Part shown: positions 17,138 through 25,915 of the stretch, in pieces
How the letters are laid out: each line of letters opens with the position of its first letter
How positions within the stretch are numbered: the first letter of the stretch is position 1
DNA from: Chloroflexota bacterium
GTDB taxonomy: Bacteria > Chloroflexota > Limnocylindria > Limnocylindrales > CSP1-4
Assembly (NCBI GenBank): GCA_021802825.1
Contig: JAJZRG010000010.1
Coordinates: 1 to 64,000 of the forward strand
Reading direction: 5' to 3'
DNA: 64,000 nt
The notes under the pieces: model-generated
Databases searched by the model: none
What the model saw: the letters and a program-made list of their open reading frames with translations, nothing else
What the model was told of the DNA's origin: nothing
Program-made: the position numbers and the translations under genes

Positions 17138-17674
17138 TCAGGCCCCGAGCGATTCCTTCGGACTGACGAAGTCGCCCGGCACGTCGACCGCGACCACGCC
17201 GCCGGTGGCCTTGAGCGGGACCCGGTTGAGCGGCCTGGGCGGCGGACCGGCCAGGACCGCGCCGTCGAGCGCGAACTCGCCCCCGTGGCAGTTGCACCTG
17301 AACTTGGCCTCCGCGGCGACCCACTTGTAGCGGCACAGCGCGTGGGTACAGCGCGGGTCGTAGGCGGTGAGCGAGCCGTCGGTGGCCTTGAGCAGCCACA
17401 CCGACGACTGGACCGCCACGCCGCTCGCGTTGGTCATCGAGAACGGGACCTCGACGGGCATGCCCGAGGGCATCGACGACGGGTTCAGCTGGAGGGTCAC
17501 GGTGACCGGAGCGACGGGGGCGCACCCGGCGAGCAGCACGCCGAGGCCGCTGCCGCTCGCAAGGACGGCGGCGCCCATGAACAGCAGCATCCGGCGGCGC
17601 GGGATGGGCGTCGAGAGGGGGTCGTGGTCGAGGCCGGGAGGAGCCGTCATCGGGGTACGGGCTCGCGGATCCAT
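17138..17674 (-). CDS. Rieske [2Fe-2S] lipoprotein
   Basis: 178 residues. A twin-arginine-like N-terminus (RRRMLLF) is followed by a hydrophobic segment ending in LLAGC, a lipobox. The Rieske fold carries both cluster boxes, CTHALC and CNCHGGEF, with the C-x-H and C-x2-H ligands and the extra disulfide cysteines typical of cytochrome bc-type Rieske proteins. Folded-state export by Tat fits a preassembled Fe-S cluster. No cytochrome b gene is adjacent, so it may serve the multiheme system. Start choice is uncertain: ATG 17674 is used; GTG 17683 and ATG 17650 are alternatives. Convergent with the cytochrome at 15999. Confidence 0.85.
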   Translation of the reverse strand: MDPRARTPMTAPPGLDHDPLSTPIPRRRMLLFMGAAVLASGSGLGVLLAGCAPVAPVTVTLQLNPSSMPSGMPVEVPFSMTNASGVAVQSSVWLLKATDGSLTAYDPRCTHALCRYKWVAAEAKFRCNCHGGEFALDGAVLAGPPPRPLNRVPLKATGGVVAVDVPGDFVSPKESLGA

Positions 17675-17686
17675 GCGGGGCACAAC

Positions 17687-18088
17687 CTAGCCGGAGATGG
17701 CCGACCGCCCCACCGCGAGGTCGCTCTCGTGGCCGCCGCCGCAGTCGACGACGCGCGAGACGGCGGTCCGCAGCGTGGCGAGGAAGTCGTCTGGCCGCGT
17801 GGACAGCGTCTCGCGTCGGAGGGACCAGGCGTGGGCGGTGGTGATGTCCACGTCGAGGACCACCGGGCAGGTCGAGCGCCGCACGATGTCGGCAGCATCG
17901 AGCGGCCCGCCCTCCTCGACGATGATCACGTCCGGCTGCAGCGCCAGCGCCTCGTCGACCGCGCAGGGCGTCGAGACGTCCACGGACGTGACCTCGATCC
18001 CGTCCTCCGCGGACAGCATCCGACCCAGCCCCTCGCCCATCAGTGGGTGGCTGTACAGCAGCAGGACCCGAACCACGACCGGCGACAC
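17687..18088 (-). CDS. Pseudo-receiver domain protein
   Basis: 133 residues with the beta-alpha pattern of a response-regulator receiver (VRVLLLYSHPLMGEGL, PDVIIVEEGG), but the acidic pair is replaced (DD to YS) and the phospho-acceptor position in VIIVEE is Glu rather than Asp. It ends without an output domain. It cannot be phosphorylated in the usual way; Glu may mimic the phosphorylated state, which is inference. The start is GTG at 18088, with GGGAGG five bases upstream. It lies between the Rieske gene and a LuxR-type two-component pair on the same strand, 209 bp from the latter. Confidence 0.7.
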   Translation of the reverse strand: MSPVVVRVLLLYSHPLMGEGLGRMLSAEDGIEVTSVDVSTPCAVDEALALQPDVIIVEEGGPLDAADIVRRSTCPVVLDVDITTAHAWSLRRETLSTRPDDFLATLRTAVSRVVDCGGGHESDLAVGRSAISG

Positions 18089-18297
18089 CTGGCCTCCCAC
18101 TCCACGAGCCAGTCGGGCTCGCTCGGCGATCGTAGGGGGGCAGTCGGCCGTTGCCCATCCGTCGCACGGCACACGGCTTCGCCGGCATCGGTATATCCCA
18201 CGGGGGATTCGGGCCGCAGCGGCGGGTTCGTCGCGGGCGGCCGGGCCCAGGGGCCGCGAACCGTGGCGGCGGCGAGCGCGATGGCGGCGAGCCGCAG

Positions 18298-18993
18298 TCA
18301 GTCCCGGACGTTCTCCGGGTTGGCCATGCCCTGGCGCACCGCGTAGGCCGCCGCTTGAACCCGATTGGTCAGGTGCAGCTTCTCGAGCGCGTTGTGGACG
18401 TGGTTCTTGACCGTGCCCTCCGTGATCGTGAGCTCGTTGGCGATCTCCTTGTTGGACAGGCCGTCGGCCACGAGTTGGAGGATCTCGGACTCGCGACGCG
18501 TGAGCGACGTCTCCGCCGGCACCGCCGCGTGGGCTCCGGCGCGGGGCGGGATGCCGCCGGTCCGCAGCGCCTCGAGCAGCTTGGACGCGACAGCGGGTGC
18601 GATCGGGGCCTCGCCGCGCATCACGCCGCGCAGGTCCTCGAACAGATCCTCGGGGCGGACGTTCTTGAGCAGGTAGCCGCTGGCGCCCGCCTTGATCGAC
18701 TCGAACAGGTCGTCGTCGTCCTCCGACACCGTGAGCATCACGATCGGGGTCGCGAAGCCCGCGCCGCGGATCGCGCTCACGCCGTCTACACCGGAGGCAC
18801 CGGGCATGTTCACGTCCATCACGACGAGGTCAGGGTGGAGACTGCGGACCTTCTCGAGCGCGTCGCGGCCGTTCTCGCCCTCGCCCACGACCGTCATGTC
18901 GAACTGGGCGCTGATCAGGGTCGCCAGCGCCCGCCTGAACAGCGGCTGGTCATCGACCAGCAATACCCGAAGCTTGGGCGGAAGGTGTGCCAC
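18298..18993 (-). CDS. NarL/LuxR-family response regulator
   Basis: 231 residues: N-terminal receiver with the acidic pair in VLLVDDQ, phospho-acceptor Asp in VVMDVNMPG and the switch Thr in VMLTVSE, then a C-terminal LuxR helix-turn-helix (LTRRESEILQLVADGLSNKEIA, read in parts, through GTVKNHVHNAL). Start is GTG at 18993, with a GAGGAC site; it overlaps the 3' end of the histidine kinase gene by 44 bases, so the two are co-expressed. Target genes are unknown; proximity suggests control of the cytochrome/Rieske island. Confidence 0.9.
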   Translation of the reverse strand: MAHLPPKLRVLLVDDQPLFRRALATLISAQFDMTVVGEGENGRDALEKVRSLHPDLVVMDVNMPGASGVDGVSAIRGAGFATPIVMLTVSEDDDDLFESIKAGASGYLLKNVRPEDLFEDLRGVMRGEAPIAPAVASKLLEALRTGGIPPRAGAHAAVPAETSLTRRESEILQLVADGLSNKEIANELTITEGTVKNHVHNALEKLHLTNRVQAAAYAVRQGMANPENVRD

Positions 18994-20758
18994 GCGTGTC
19001 CTCTGCGTCGAGCTCGACCCGGATGGTCGTGCCCTCGTTCGGCGCAGTATGCACAGCGATCCTGCCGCCGATCTGCTCGACCCGCTCGCGCATCGAGGCG
19101 AGGCCGAAGCCGCCCTCCATCGATCGAGCAACAGTCGAGGGGTCGAAGCCTACTCCATCGTCCACGATGGTGAGGCTCGCGACCTGCCCTGTGCAGTCCA
19201 TCACGACGCTCACGCGCTTGGCGCGCGAGTGCTTGCGCGTGTTGGTGAGCGCCTCCTGGACCACCCGGAGCAGCTGGACCTCGACACGCGGCGAGAGGGA
19301 GCGCCGAGCGTCGCCGTCGCAGGTGAGGGTCGCGGCGATCCCCGTCTGGCGGCTGTACTTGCGCAGGTACTCGCGGAGCGAGCCCTCGAGGCCGTCGTCC
19401 TCGCGCACGGTCTCGCGCAGGCCGAGGATCGCCTCGCGCACGTCGCGGTACGCCTCGTCGGCGGTCTCGGCGATGCCGGACAGCTCGGCGGCCATCGTGT
19501 GGCTCGCCTCGTCCTTCGCCCGCGACTCGAGCGCGCGGAGCTGGAGGTGGATCACCCCCAGGACCTGGGCGAGGCTGTCGTGGAGCTCGCGCGCGATCCG
19601 GTCGCGCTCCGCGTGGATCGTCCACTGCTCCTCGGCCTCGTGCAGCCTTGCCGTCCGGACCGCGATCGCGGCCATGTCAGCGAGGGCGCCCAGCAGACTG
19701 CGCTCCTGGGTGGTGAAGGGGCGACCCGCACGGACCACGCACAGCTCCCCGAGCAGGCCGGCGGGGCCGCGCATCGGGCGGGCGGCCCAGGCGCGTGGGT
19801 CGGTGGTGGGTATGAGCGGGCAGTCCGGGTTGCGCAGGTGCTGGGCGGGGGTGATCGAGTGGGCGACAAGGCACGTGGTGCCGTCGTCGGCGATCGCCAT
19901 CAGGTCCTGCGCCGTGACGACGGGGATGCTCGGGTCCCGTGCGTCGGTCAGGCAGACGATCGCGCGCTCGGCCCCGAGGAGGTCGCGGGCGTGCGTGGTG
20001 ATGGTCTCGAGGACCTCGCGCAGGTCGTTGCGCCCGGTGAGTTGCAGGGCGACCGCGTACAGCACGGCACGCTCCCGCTCTCGCCGATGCAGGTCCGCCA
20101 TGGTGAGGCCCAGCTGCGCCGCGCCCGCGATCTCGCCCGCGATGTCCGTGAACGCTGCGTCGCTGATCTGTGGCGCGAACGGCGGGTGGAAGACGAGCCG
20201 GAGATGGCCGATCCGCTCGGCGCCCCGGATCAACGGGATGTCGAGGACGCCCGTGTCGACGTCGGCCCGCTGTGCGTAGCGCGGGGCTCCCACCGCCGGG
20301 TCCGGGCGCTCGTCGAGGATGGCGCCCACCCAGACAAGTCCGGGCGCGAGGGCAGCCGGTCGGCGGATCGTCAGGGGCTCCTGTGCGGCCGTGATCGTGA
20401 CTTGGCCGGCGAGGGCTGCGGTCTGGGTCACCACGCGGTCGAGCGCCTGCTCGAGCATCTCGGGAAGGCTGAGGCCCCCGCGCACCGCCGAGCTCACTGC
20501 GTGCGTGACCGTCAGGTCCTTGTTCTGCGCCACGATCTGGCGTTGGGTCCGATCGAGGTAGATGCCGACGACGACCGCGAAGGTGAGGATGGCGCCGGCA
20601 ATGATCATCAGCGCCGCGAGATGGCTCTCGTCTGCGGTCATCGTCCGGTCGAGGACGGTCTCCCGGAAGACCTCGAGCAGGACGAAGAAGACGAGAGGCA
20701 GGACGACCGTGGCCCACTTGAAGCGCGAGAGGTCGCCGTTAGGACGCTGGTTCGCCAC
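18950..20758 (-). CDS. NarX-type sensor histidine kinase (HisKA_3) with GAF-like sensing region
   Basis: 602 residues. Two membrane helices at about 15-37 and 48-70, a region at about 85-400 with one or two GAF-like domains, then a HisKA_3 dimerisation box with the phospho-accepting His in ARELHDSLAQVLG and a C-terminal HATPase domain (NTRKHSRAK, DDGVGFD, GGFGLASMRERV). Sensor cysteines are few, so the signal is not obvious. The GTG at 20758 is chosen because it starts just before the first helix; the frame extends 20 codons further to another GTG. It pairs with the overlapping response regulator gene. Confidence 0.88.
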   Translation of the reverse strand: MANQRPNGDLSRFKWATVVLPLVFFVLLEVFRETVLDRTMTADESHLAALMIIAGAILTFAVVVGIYLDRTQRQIVAQNKDLTVTHAVSSAVRGGLSLPEMLEQALDRVVTQTAALAGQVTITAAQEPLTIRRPAALAPGLVWVGAILDERPDPAVGAPRYAQRADVDTGVLDIPLIRGAERIGHLRLVFHPPFAPQISDAAFTDIAGEIAGAAQLGLTMADLHRRERERAVLYAVALQLTGRNDLREVLETITTHARDLLGAERAIVCLTDARDPSIPVVTAQDLMAIADDGTTCLVAHSITPAQHLRNPDCPLIPTTDPRAWAARPMRGPAGLLGELCVVRAGRPFTTQERSLLGALADMAAIAVRTARLHEAEEQWTIHAERDRIARELHDSLAQVLGVIHLQLRALESRAKDEASHTMAAELSGIAETADEAYRDVREAILGLRETVREDDGLEGSLREYLRKYSRQTGIAATLTCDGDARRSLSPRVEVQLLRVVQEALTNTRKHSRAKRVSVVMDCTGQVASLTIVDDGVGFDPSTVARSMEGGFGLASMRERVEQIGGRIAVHTAPNEGTTIRVELDAEDTRGTPSAQASGIAGR

Positions 20759-20766
20759 GCCACCGA

Positions 20767-20784
20767 CTGTATCGTTCGATACAG
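20767..20784. promoter_or_regulatory. Perfect inverted repeat upstream of the sensor kinase
   Basis: CTGTATCG (20767-20774), TT, CGATACAG (20777-20784): a perfect 8-2-8 palindrome, A/T-richer than the surroundings, 8 bases before the proposed kinase start. The size and symmetry fit a dimeric repressor or response-regulator site, possibly autoregulatory. There is no T tract, so a terminator is unlikely. Confidence 0.5.
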
Positions 20785-20935
20785 GCGCGCCGGAGGGGCC
20801 GAGTGGCCCGGAAGGCACGGGGTCAGGTGGCCCGCATGCGGCAGGGGGCCTCGCGAACAGGCCCGACGCGCTGCGGTGATGACCCGACCCCGCGCATCGA
20901 CCGGCCGTGCGCGTGCGATCGGCGGGGTAGTTCCG

Positions 20936-21661
20936 CTAGGGGCCGGCGACCGTCACCGACGTCATCACGACGGGCGAGTCGGGGTTCTCGTTGCCCTTCG
21001 CGGCCGCGGCGATGGCATCGACCACATCGAGCCCGGCGGTGACACTGCCGATGATCTGGTACGTGTTGACGCTGGCGAGCTTGGCCGTCGCGCTGTCGGA
21101 CAGGACGATGAAGAACTGCGACCGGGCCGAGTTGGCGGCCGTGGTGCGCGCCATCGCCACCGTGCCGCGGCGATAGGTCGCGGTGACCGGCTCGTCCTGG
21201 ATGCGGTACGGCGGGCCGCCGCTGCCGACGATGTCGGGGATCACGTCCGGCACCCGGCCGAACTGGCCGTCGCCGCCTTGGATCACGAAACCGGACACGA
21301 CACGGTGGAACACAACCTGGTTGTAGTAGCCGCAGGCCACGAGAGCGACGAAGTTGCCGGTGGCGACCGGCGACAGCCTGCCCTCGACCTCGATGCTGAT
21401 GGTGCCCTTGTCGGTCTTGATGGTGACGGTCCGGGTGTCGCCCGCAGCGAGCGGGCTGGGCTGCGTCGTCGGGCAGCCGGGCGGATAGGTGGGACCGGGA
21501 TGCGTGGGCTCCGGAGTCGGCGTCGCGGGCGCCAGCGAGGGGATCGTGGGCAGGGGGGCTACCGCGCCGCCCGCGCACGAGGCGAGCGCCCCGGCGATCG
21601 CGACCACCCCGGCGAGGGTCCACAGGCGGGAGAGTGAGCGGCTCATCGGGTTCGGGTGCAT
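20936..21661 (-). CDS. Cyclophilin-type peptidyl-prolyl isomerase lipoprotein
   Basis: 241 residues: lipoprotein signal with lipobox ALASC (Cys about 29), a Pro/Thr-rich linker to about residue 65, and a cyclophilin domain with the core motifs VVFHRVVSGFVIQGGD, GTVAMART and SQFFIVL. Family role: catalyses cis-trans isomerisation of prolyl bonds, here for exported proteins outside the cytoplasmic membrane. ATG at 21661 chosen to include the entire signal; ATG 21646 is possible. It follows the G1-like peptidase gene by 86 bp on the same strand. Confidence 0.88.
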   Translation of the reverse strand: MHPNPMSRSLSRLWTLAGVVAIAGALASCAGGAVAPLPTIPSLAPATPTPEPTHPGPTYPPGCPTTQPSPLAAGDTRTVTIKTDKGTISIEVEGRLSPVATGNFVALVACGYYNQVVFHRVVSGFVIQGGDGQFGRVPDVIPDIVGSGGPPYRIQDEPVTATYRRGTVAMARTTAANSARSQFFIVLSDSATAKLASVNTYQIIGSVTAGLDVVDAIAAAAKGNENPDSPVVMTSVTVAGP

Positions 21662-21747
21662 CCTCGTGACGGTGCGTCGGGCGGCCGGAGCATAGCGCCG
21701 CACGGGGGCCGGCGCCGCCCCCCGGTGGGTACACATCGGCTGTGCCG

Positions 21748-22743
21748 TCAGCTGGACTTCCAGGTGACCGAGAAGCCCCTCGACGTCAGCCAGGTCGGCG
21801 AGGCCAGTGTCTTGCCCGAGCGGTTGATGCTCGTGCGCAGGTACGGGAAGGGCACGGCCCGGAGCGGATAGCGACGGCCGTTGATCGTCACGGCCCCGTT
21901 GAGGGTCACGGTCGGGAAGCGCGACAGCGTCATGAACGTGCACGACGAGCCCGAGCACGACGCCGCGGGGTCCTCGACCACCCATTCGGCCGTGAGCAGC
22001 GGGGGCTGCCTGAGCGTCCACGCCTGCGTTGCCCCGAGGAGTTGCGTGACGTTGACCAGGGTGGCCACGAACCTGCCCTTGCCGAGCGACAGGACCCGCG
22101 CCCAGATGGTGTCGCCGCCGTTGACGGGCACGGACAGGGGCGTGATCTGACGGAGGTCGGGGAGGAACTCGAACCACGCGCCATAGGTGGCCTTGCCGTC
22201 GTCGCAGTCGCCCGTGGTGCCCGTCTGGGCGAGCGTGGCCGAGGCATCCGGCATCGTGCCCACCGCAGACGAGCCGTCGATCCCGACCCAGATCGCGACC
22301 GATGTCTGCCCCGACGAGGGGCACCGCACCTTGGGCTGCGTCCACGTCCCCTCGACGCACGTCACGTGGCCCTTGGTCACGCCCACGATGTAGCCCGCCC
22401 AGTTGCGCGACTGGCCCGTCGTCACGCTCCCCCGGCGCGCGGTCGTCGTCGAGCCCGGGCACGGGGTCTGCGTCGCGCCGACGATCCTGGGCGCGCTCGC
22501 GCTGGGCGAGGGCAGGGGCCTGGGCGTGGGGGAGGACCTGGGCGTGGCCGAGGCCTTTGGCCCGGCCGACGGGAAGGTGGCCGAGGGGCCTGTCGGGCTC
22601 GCAGCTGGCGACGGTGACGAGGGGCTGGGGCCTGCGAGGTCACACCCCCCGACGGACGCCAGGACGAGCGCGAGGGTGACCAGCAGACCGCGCGGCGCGA
22701 AACGCCGTCGGCGCCCCTGGGCTGGCCGTCGTGCCGCGGTCAT
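21748..22743 (-). CDS. Lipoprotein with glutamic-peptidase (G1/eqolisin)-like domain
   Basis: 331 residues: basic N-terminus, hydrophobic signal with lipobox SVGGC (Cys 34), a Ser/Pro/Ala linker to about residue 90, then a beta-sandwich domain with family hallmarks in order: SRNWAGYIV, GTWTQPKV, VAIWVGIDG, LAQTGT and YGAWFEFLPD. G1 peptidases use a Gln/Glu pair; the Gln of AQTGT and the Glu of AWFEF are the natural candidates here. These acid peptidases are best known from fungi but occur in bacteria. Several cysteine pairs suggest disulfides. Substrate unknown; activity not proven by sequence alone. Confidence 0.75.
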   Translation of the reverse strand: MTAARRPAQGRRRRFAPRGLLVTLALVLASVGGCDLAGPSPSSPSPAASPTGPSATFPSAGPKASATPRSSPTPRPLPSPSASAPRIVGATQTPCPGSTTTARRGSVTTGQSRNWAGYIVGVTKGHVTCVEGTWTQPKVRCPSSGQTSVAIWVGIDGSSAVGTMPDASATLAQTGTTGDCDDGKATYGAWFEFLPDLRQITPLSVPVNGGDTIWARVLSLGKGRFVATLVNVTQLLGATQAWTLRQPPLLTAEWVVEDPAASCSGSSCTFMTLSRFPTVTLNGAVTINGRRYPLRAVPFPYLRTSINRSGKTLASPTWLTSRGFSVTWKSS

Positions 22744-22760
22744 GGCGGGGGCGCGCGAGC

Positions 22761-23828
22761 CTAGGCCTCGCGGTCCGAGCCCTTGGGCCGCACGTGGACG
22801 AAGTCGAAGCCGAAGCGGCCCTTCACGCACAGGTTGCCGCTCGTGACCTGGGCGTCGAGCGGCGAGAGCACCTTCACGATGCGATTGTCCTGCACGTGGA
22901 GCTCGAGCGTGCAGCCGACGCCGCAGTACGGGCAGATCGTCCGCGTGACGGTCTGGTCGTCCTCGCGCCACTCGCCCACCCGGCGCAGCTCGTACTCGGA
23001 GCGGAACATCAGGGCGCCCGTGGGGCACACGTTGATGCAGTTGCCGCAGAACACGCAGGCCGATTCGGCGAGCCCGACGTCGAACTCCGTGGACACCCGT
23101 GCGCTGAACCCGCGCCCGGCGACCGAGATCGCGAAGGTGTTCTGCGCATCGGCCCCGCACGCCTCAACGCACTTGTAGCAGAGGATGCACTTGGCGTAGT
23201 CGCGGACGAAGAGGTCGTTGTCCACCTTGGCCGGCTGGGCGACGCGCTCCGCCACCGAGCCGTCTGGCTGCTCGTGGTGCCCCGCCTCGGCGGCATCGCG
23301 CGCACCCGCGGGCGCGGGGGGCGAGGGCGGGCCGAAGCGCGATGGGTCGGCGCCGTACTCGGCCATGTAGCGGGCGATCGAGCCGTCAGGCAGCTCGGGC
23401 CCGGCGAGGTCCACGTCCACCGACGAGGCCAGCAGCTCGAGCACCAGCTTGCGCGAGTGGCGGACCCGGTCGTTGTCGGTCCACACCGTCATGCCCTGGC
23501 CCACCCTGGCGGAGCACGACGGTGCCAGGACGCGGCCCCCGGTGTCCACGACGCACATTCGGCAGACCCCCTCGGGCGTCAGCGTGGACAGGGTGCACAG
23601 GGTGGGGATGTCGATGCCCTGTGAGCGGCAGGCCGCCAGGATCGTGACGTTGTCGGGCACCGTGACCGGCGCCCCGTCGATGGTCATCTCGACCGTCTTG
23701 GGGGCCCGGGCCTGGGGCGCGGAGGGGACTTGGGGCGAGCGTGCCGGCGACGAGGTGAAGACCAGCGGGTCGCTACCGGTGTAGTCGCCCGGCTCGAGGT
23801 GGACGCCCGCCGGCGGCTGCGAGGTCAC
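22761..23828 (-). CDS. Formate dehydrogenase Fe-S subunit: NuoG-like domain plus [4Fe-4S] cap of the catalytic subunit
   Basis: 355 residues. An N-terminal extension is followed by a [2Fe-2S] ferredoxin domain (Cys 78, 89, 92, 105), two [4Fe-4S] sites of ferredoxin type (Cys 214, 217, 220, 224 and 258, 261, 264, 268), and at the C-terminus the [4Fe-4S] domain that normally opens a molybdopterin formate dehydrogenase (Cys 299, 302, 306, 334, conserved Lys 336). The protein stops just where the catalytic domain should begin; that domain is encoded separately at 33221-35137. The His-Cys3 cluster site normally found after the ferredoxin domain is missing: the segment at 131-165 has no cysteine. 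GTG at 23828 overlaps the upstream NuoEF-like stop (GTGA). Confidence 0.85.
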   Translation of the reverse strand: MTSQPPAGVHLEPGDYTGSDPLVFTSSPARSPQVPSAPQARAPKTVEMTIDGAPVTVPDNVTILAACRSQGIDIPTLCTLSTLTPEGVCRMCVVDTGGRVLAPSCSARVGQGMTVWTDNDRVRHSRKLVLELLASSVDVDLAGPELPDGSIARYMAEYGADPSRFGPPSPPAPAGARDAAEAGHHEQPDGSVAERVAQPAKVDNDLFVRDYAKCILCYKCVEACGADAQNTFAISVAGRGFSARVSTEFDVGLAESACVFCGNCINVCPTGALMFRSEYELRRVGEWREDDQTVTRTICPYCGVGCTLELHVQDNRIVKVLSPLDAQVTSGNLCVKGRFGFDFVHVRPKGSDREA

Positions 23829-25744
23829 GAGAGCACTCCGGCGACCCGCAGGCCGCTGGCGACGGCGCTGTTGGCGGTCTGGCCCAGGCCGCAGATCGAC
23901 GCGTCCCGCATCGCGCGCCCCAGCTCGTCCAGCAGGGCGAGCTCGTCGGCGACGGTTCCCCGTGGGCGGTGGGCGATGAGCCGTGCGAGCAGCTCCTCCT
24001 GGCGCACCGTGCCCACCCGGCAGGGCACGCATTGCCCGCACGACTCATCGCGGAAGAACGCTGCGATCCGGCGCAGGATGTCGAGCACGTCGGTGGTCTC
24101 GTCGAACACCACGACCGCGCCGGCGCCGATGGTCACGCCCTCCGCCCGGGCGTGCTCGTAGGTGAGCGGCAGGTCCAGCCTGTCAGGCCCGACGAACGAC
24201 CCCGCCGCGCCGCCGATGTTCACGATCTTGACCTGGTGACCGTCGCGCACGCCGCCGGCGAGCTCGATGAGGTCGCTCAGGCGGGTGCCGAACGGGACTT
24301 CGTACACGCCGGGCCGCGCCACATGGCCGGAGAGGCTGAACAGCTTGCTGCCCCGCGATCCCGGCGTGCCGGTTGCCGCGTACGCCGCCGCGCCGTCGCG
24401 CACGATGTGCGGCAGGTTCGCGAGCGTCTCGACATTGTTGATCACGGTGGGCTTGCCGAACAGGCCGACCTCAACCGGGAACGGTGGCTTCGAGCGGGGT
24501 TCTGGGCGGTCGCCCTCGATCGACTCGAACAGCGCCGTCTCCTCACCCGCGATGTAGGCGCCGCCGCCACGCCGGATCTCGATCTCGAAGTCGAAGCCGG
24601 TGTCGAGCACGTTCCGGCCCAGCAGGCCCTTCTCGCGTGCCCTGTCGATGGCGTTCTGCATGCGGGCCTCGGCCAGCGGGTACTCGCCGCGCAGGTAGAT
24701 GAACCCGCGCTCTGCCCCCACGGCGAACGCGGCGATCGTCATCGCCTCGACCAGCGCGAACGGGTCCTCCTCGAGGATCACGCGGTCCTTGAAGGTGCCC
24801 GGCTCGGCCTCGTCGGCATTGCACACGATGTTCTTGGGCCGGGCCTCCGCGGCGCGCGCAGCGGCCCACTTCCGTCCGGTGGGGAACGCCGCCCCGCCGC
24901 GGCCCAGGACCTCGGCGGCGGTGACCTCGGCGATGACGCGCTCGGGACCCGCGGCGATCGCCTCGCGCAGCGCGCGGTAGCCGCCGTTGGCGAGATAGGC
25001 GGTGAGGCTCGTGGGGTCGACGCGGCCGATGCGGGCGAGCAGGCGGAGCCCGGGCTGGCCGGCCTGCGGCGCGAGGAGACGGAGCTGTTCCAGCCGCTCG
25101 GGCGTGGCGGCAGTGCCGAGGGGGCCCTCGACGGCCTCGAGGCGGCCTTGACCGTGGACGCCGTCATCGAGGCGGGCGAGAATCGTGGGCGCGTCGAGGG
25201 GGCCCGTGGAGACGCGGATGGCCGGGTCGCCGGCGATCGTGAACAGCGCGGCGGGGGCACGTTCGCACTGGCCCAGGCACGGGCTGCGGTGCCAGGTGCG
25301 CTGCTCGCCGGGCTGAGCGTGGCCGGCAGGGCCGAGCGTCACCTCGAGCTGCTGGCAGATGTCCTCCGCGCCGGCGAGGCGGCAGGCCATGTCGTCGCAC
25401 ACATGGACCGCAGCGGACGGGCGCTCGGTCGTGGACAGCAGGGCGTAGAACGTGGCGACGCCGAAGATCTCGGCGGGCGGCACGGTCAGGCGACGCGCGA
25501 TGTGGGCGACCGCGCCGGGCGAGATCCAGCCGACTCGATCCTGGACGGCGTGCAGCGTGGGGAGCAGCAGGTCCCGATGCGAGCGCGCCTCGTGGCCACC
25601 CCGGGCGGTCCGGCCATCGAGCTCGATGTTCCGCTCTCCGCCGTCCCAGCCGCCGCGCGCGGTGCCGATGCGGGGGCTGAGGAACGCGTCAACCGCTTCG
25701 CGCTCAGCGGGCGAGACAGCGATGTCGGCGATGCGGAGGTCCAT
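23825..25744 (-). CDS. NuoE-NuoF fusion, NAD(H)-binding diaphorase subunit of formate dehydrogenase
   Basis: 639 residues. The NuoE-like part (about 50-170) has the thioredoxin-like [2Fe-2S] cysteines in VCDDMAC and SPCLGQC. The NuoF part (about 230-639) has the NADH/FMN-binding glycine motif GRGGAAFPTGRKW, the GAYICGEETAL-type segment (here GGGAYIAGEETAL), and the [4Fe-4S] motif ESCGQCVPCR with the distant Cys in SICGLGQ. Such fusions occur in FdsB and related soluble NAD-dependent formate dehydrogenases and hydrogenases. It overlaps the Fe-S subunit gene and begins that operon; the catalytic subunit is about 8 kb away on the same strand. ATG at 25744. Confidence 0.9.
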   Translation of the reverse strand: MDLRIADIAVSPAEREAVDAFLSPRIGTARGGWDGGERNIELDGRTARGGHEARSHRDLLLPTLHAVQDRVGWISPGAVAHIARRLTVPPAEIFGVATFYALLSTTERPSAAVHVCDDMACRLAGAEDICQQLEVTLGPAGHAQPGEQRTWHRSPCLGQCERAPAALFTIAGDPAIRVSTGPLDAPTILARLDDGVHGQGRLEAVEGPLGTAATPERLEQLRLLAPQAGQPGLRLLARIGRVDPTSLTAYLANGGYRALREAIAAGPERVIAEVTAAEVLGRGGAAFPTGRKWAAARAAEARPKNIVCNADEAEPGTFKDRVILEEDPFALVEAMTIAAFAVGAERGFIYLRGEYPLAEARMQNAIDRAREKGLLGRNVLDTGFDFEIEIRRGGGAYIAGEETALFESIEGDRPEPRSKPPFPVEVGLFGKPTVINNVETLANLPHIVRDGAAAYAATGTPGSRGSKLFSLSGHVARPGVYEVPFGTRLSDLIELAGGVRDGHQVKIVNIGGAAGSFVGPDRLDLPLTYEHARAEGVTIGAGAVVVFDETTDVLDILRRIAAFFRDESCGQCVPCRVGTVRQEELLARLIAHRPRGTVADELALLDELGRAMRDASICGLGQTANSAVASGLRVAGVLS

Positions 25745-25915
25745 GCCCGAGGGAGTGTACGACGCGCCGCGGCGGGCCGGGAACGAGCGTCGGGTCTCGC
25801 GTCTTGGAGGTCCCCGTCGGGTCTCGCGACCCGGTGTTTCCCCCGTCGGGGTCCGCGGCCGGGACCTCGGCGGCCGGTCAGCGGTCGACGAAGGGGGCTG
25901 CCAGGGCCGAGGCCG

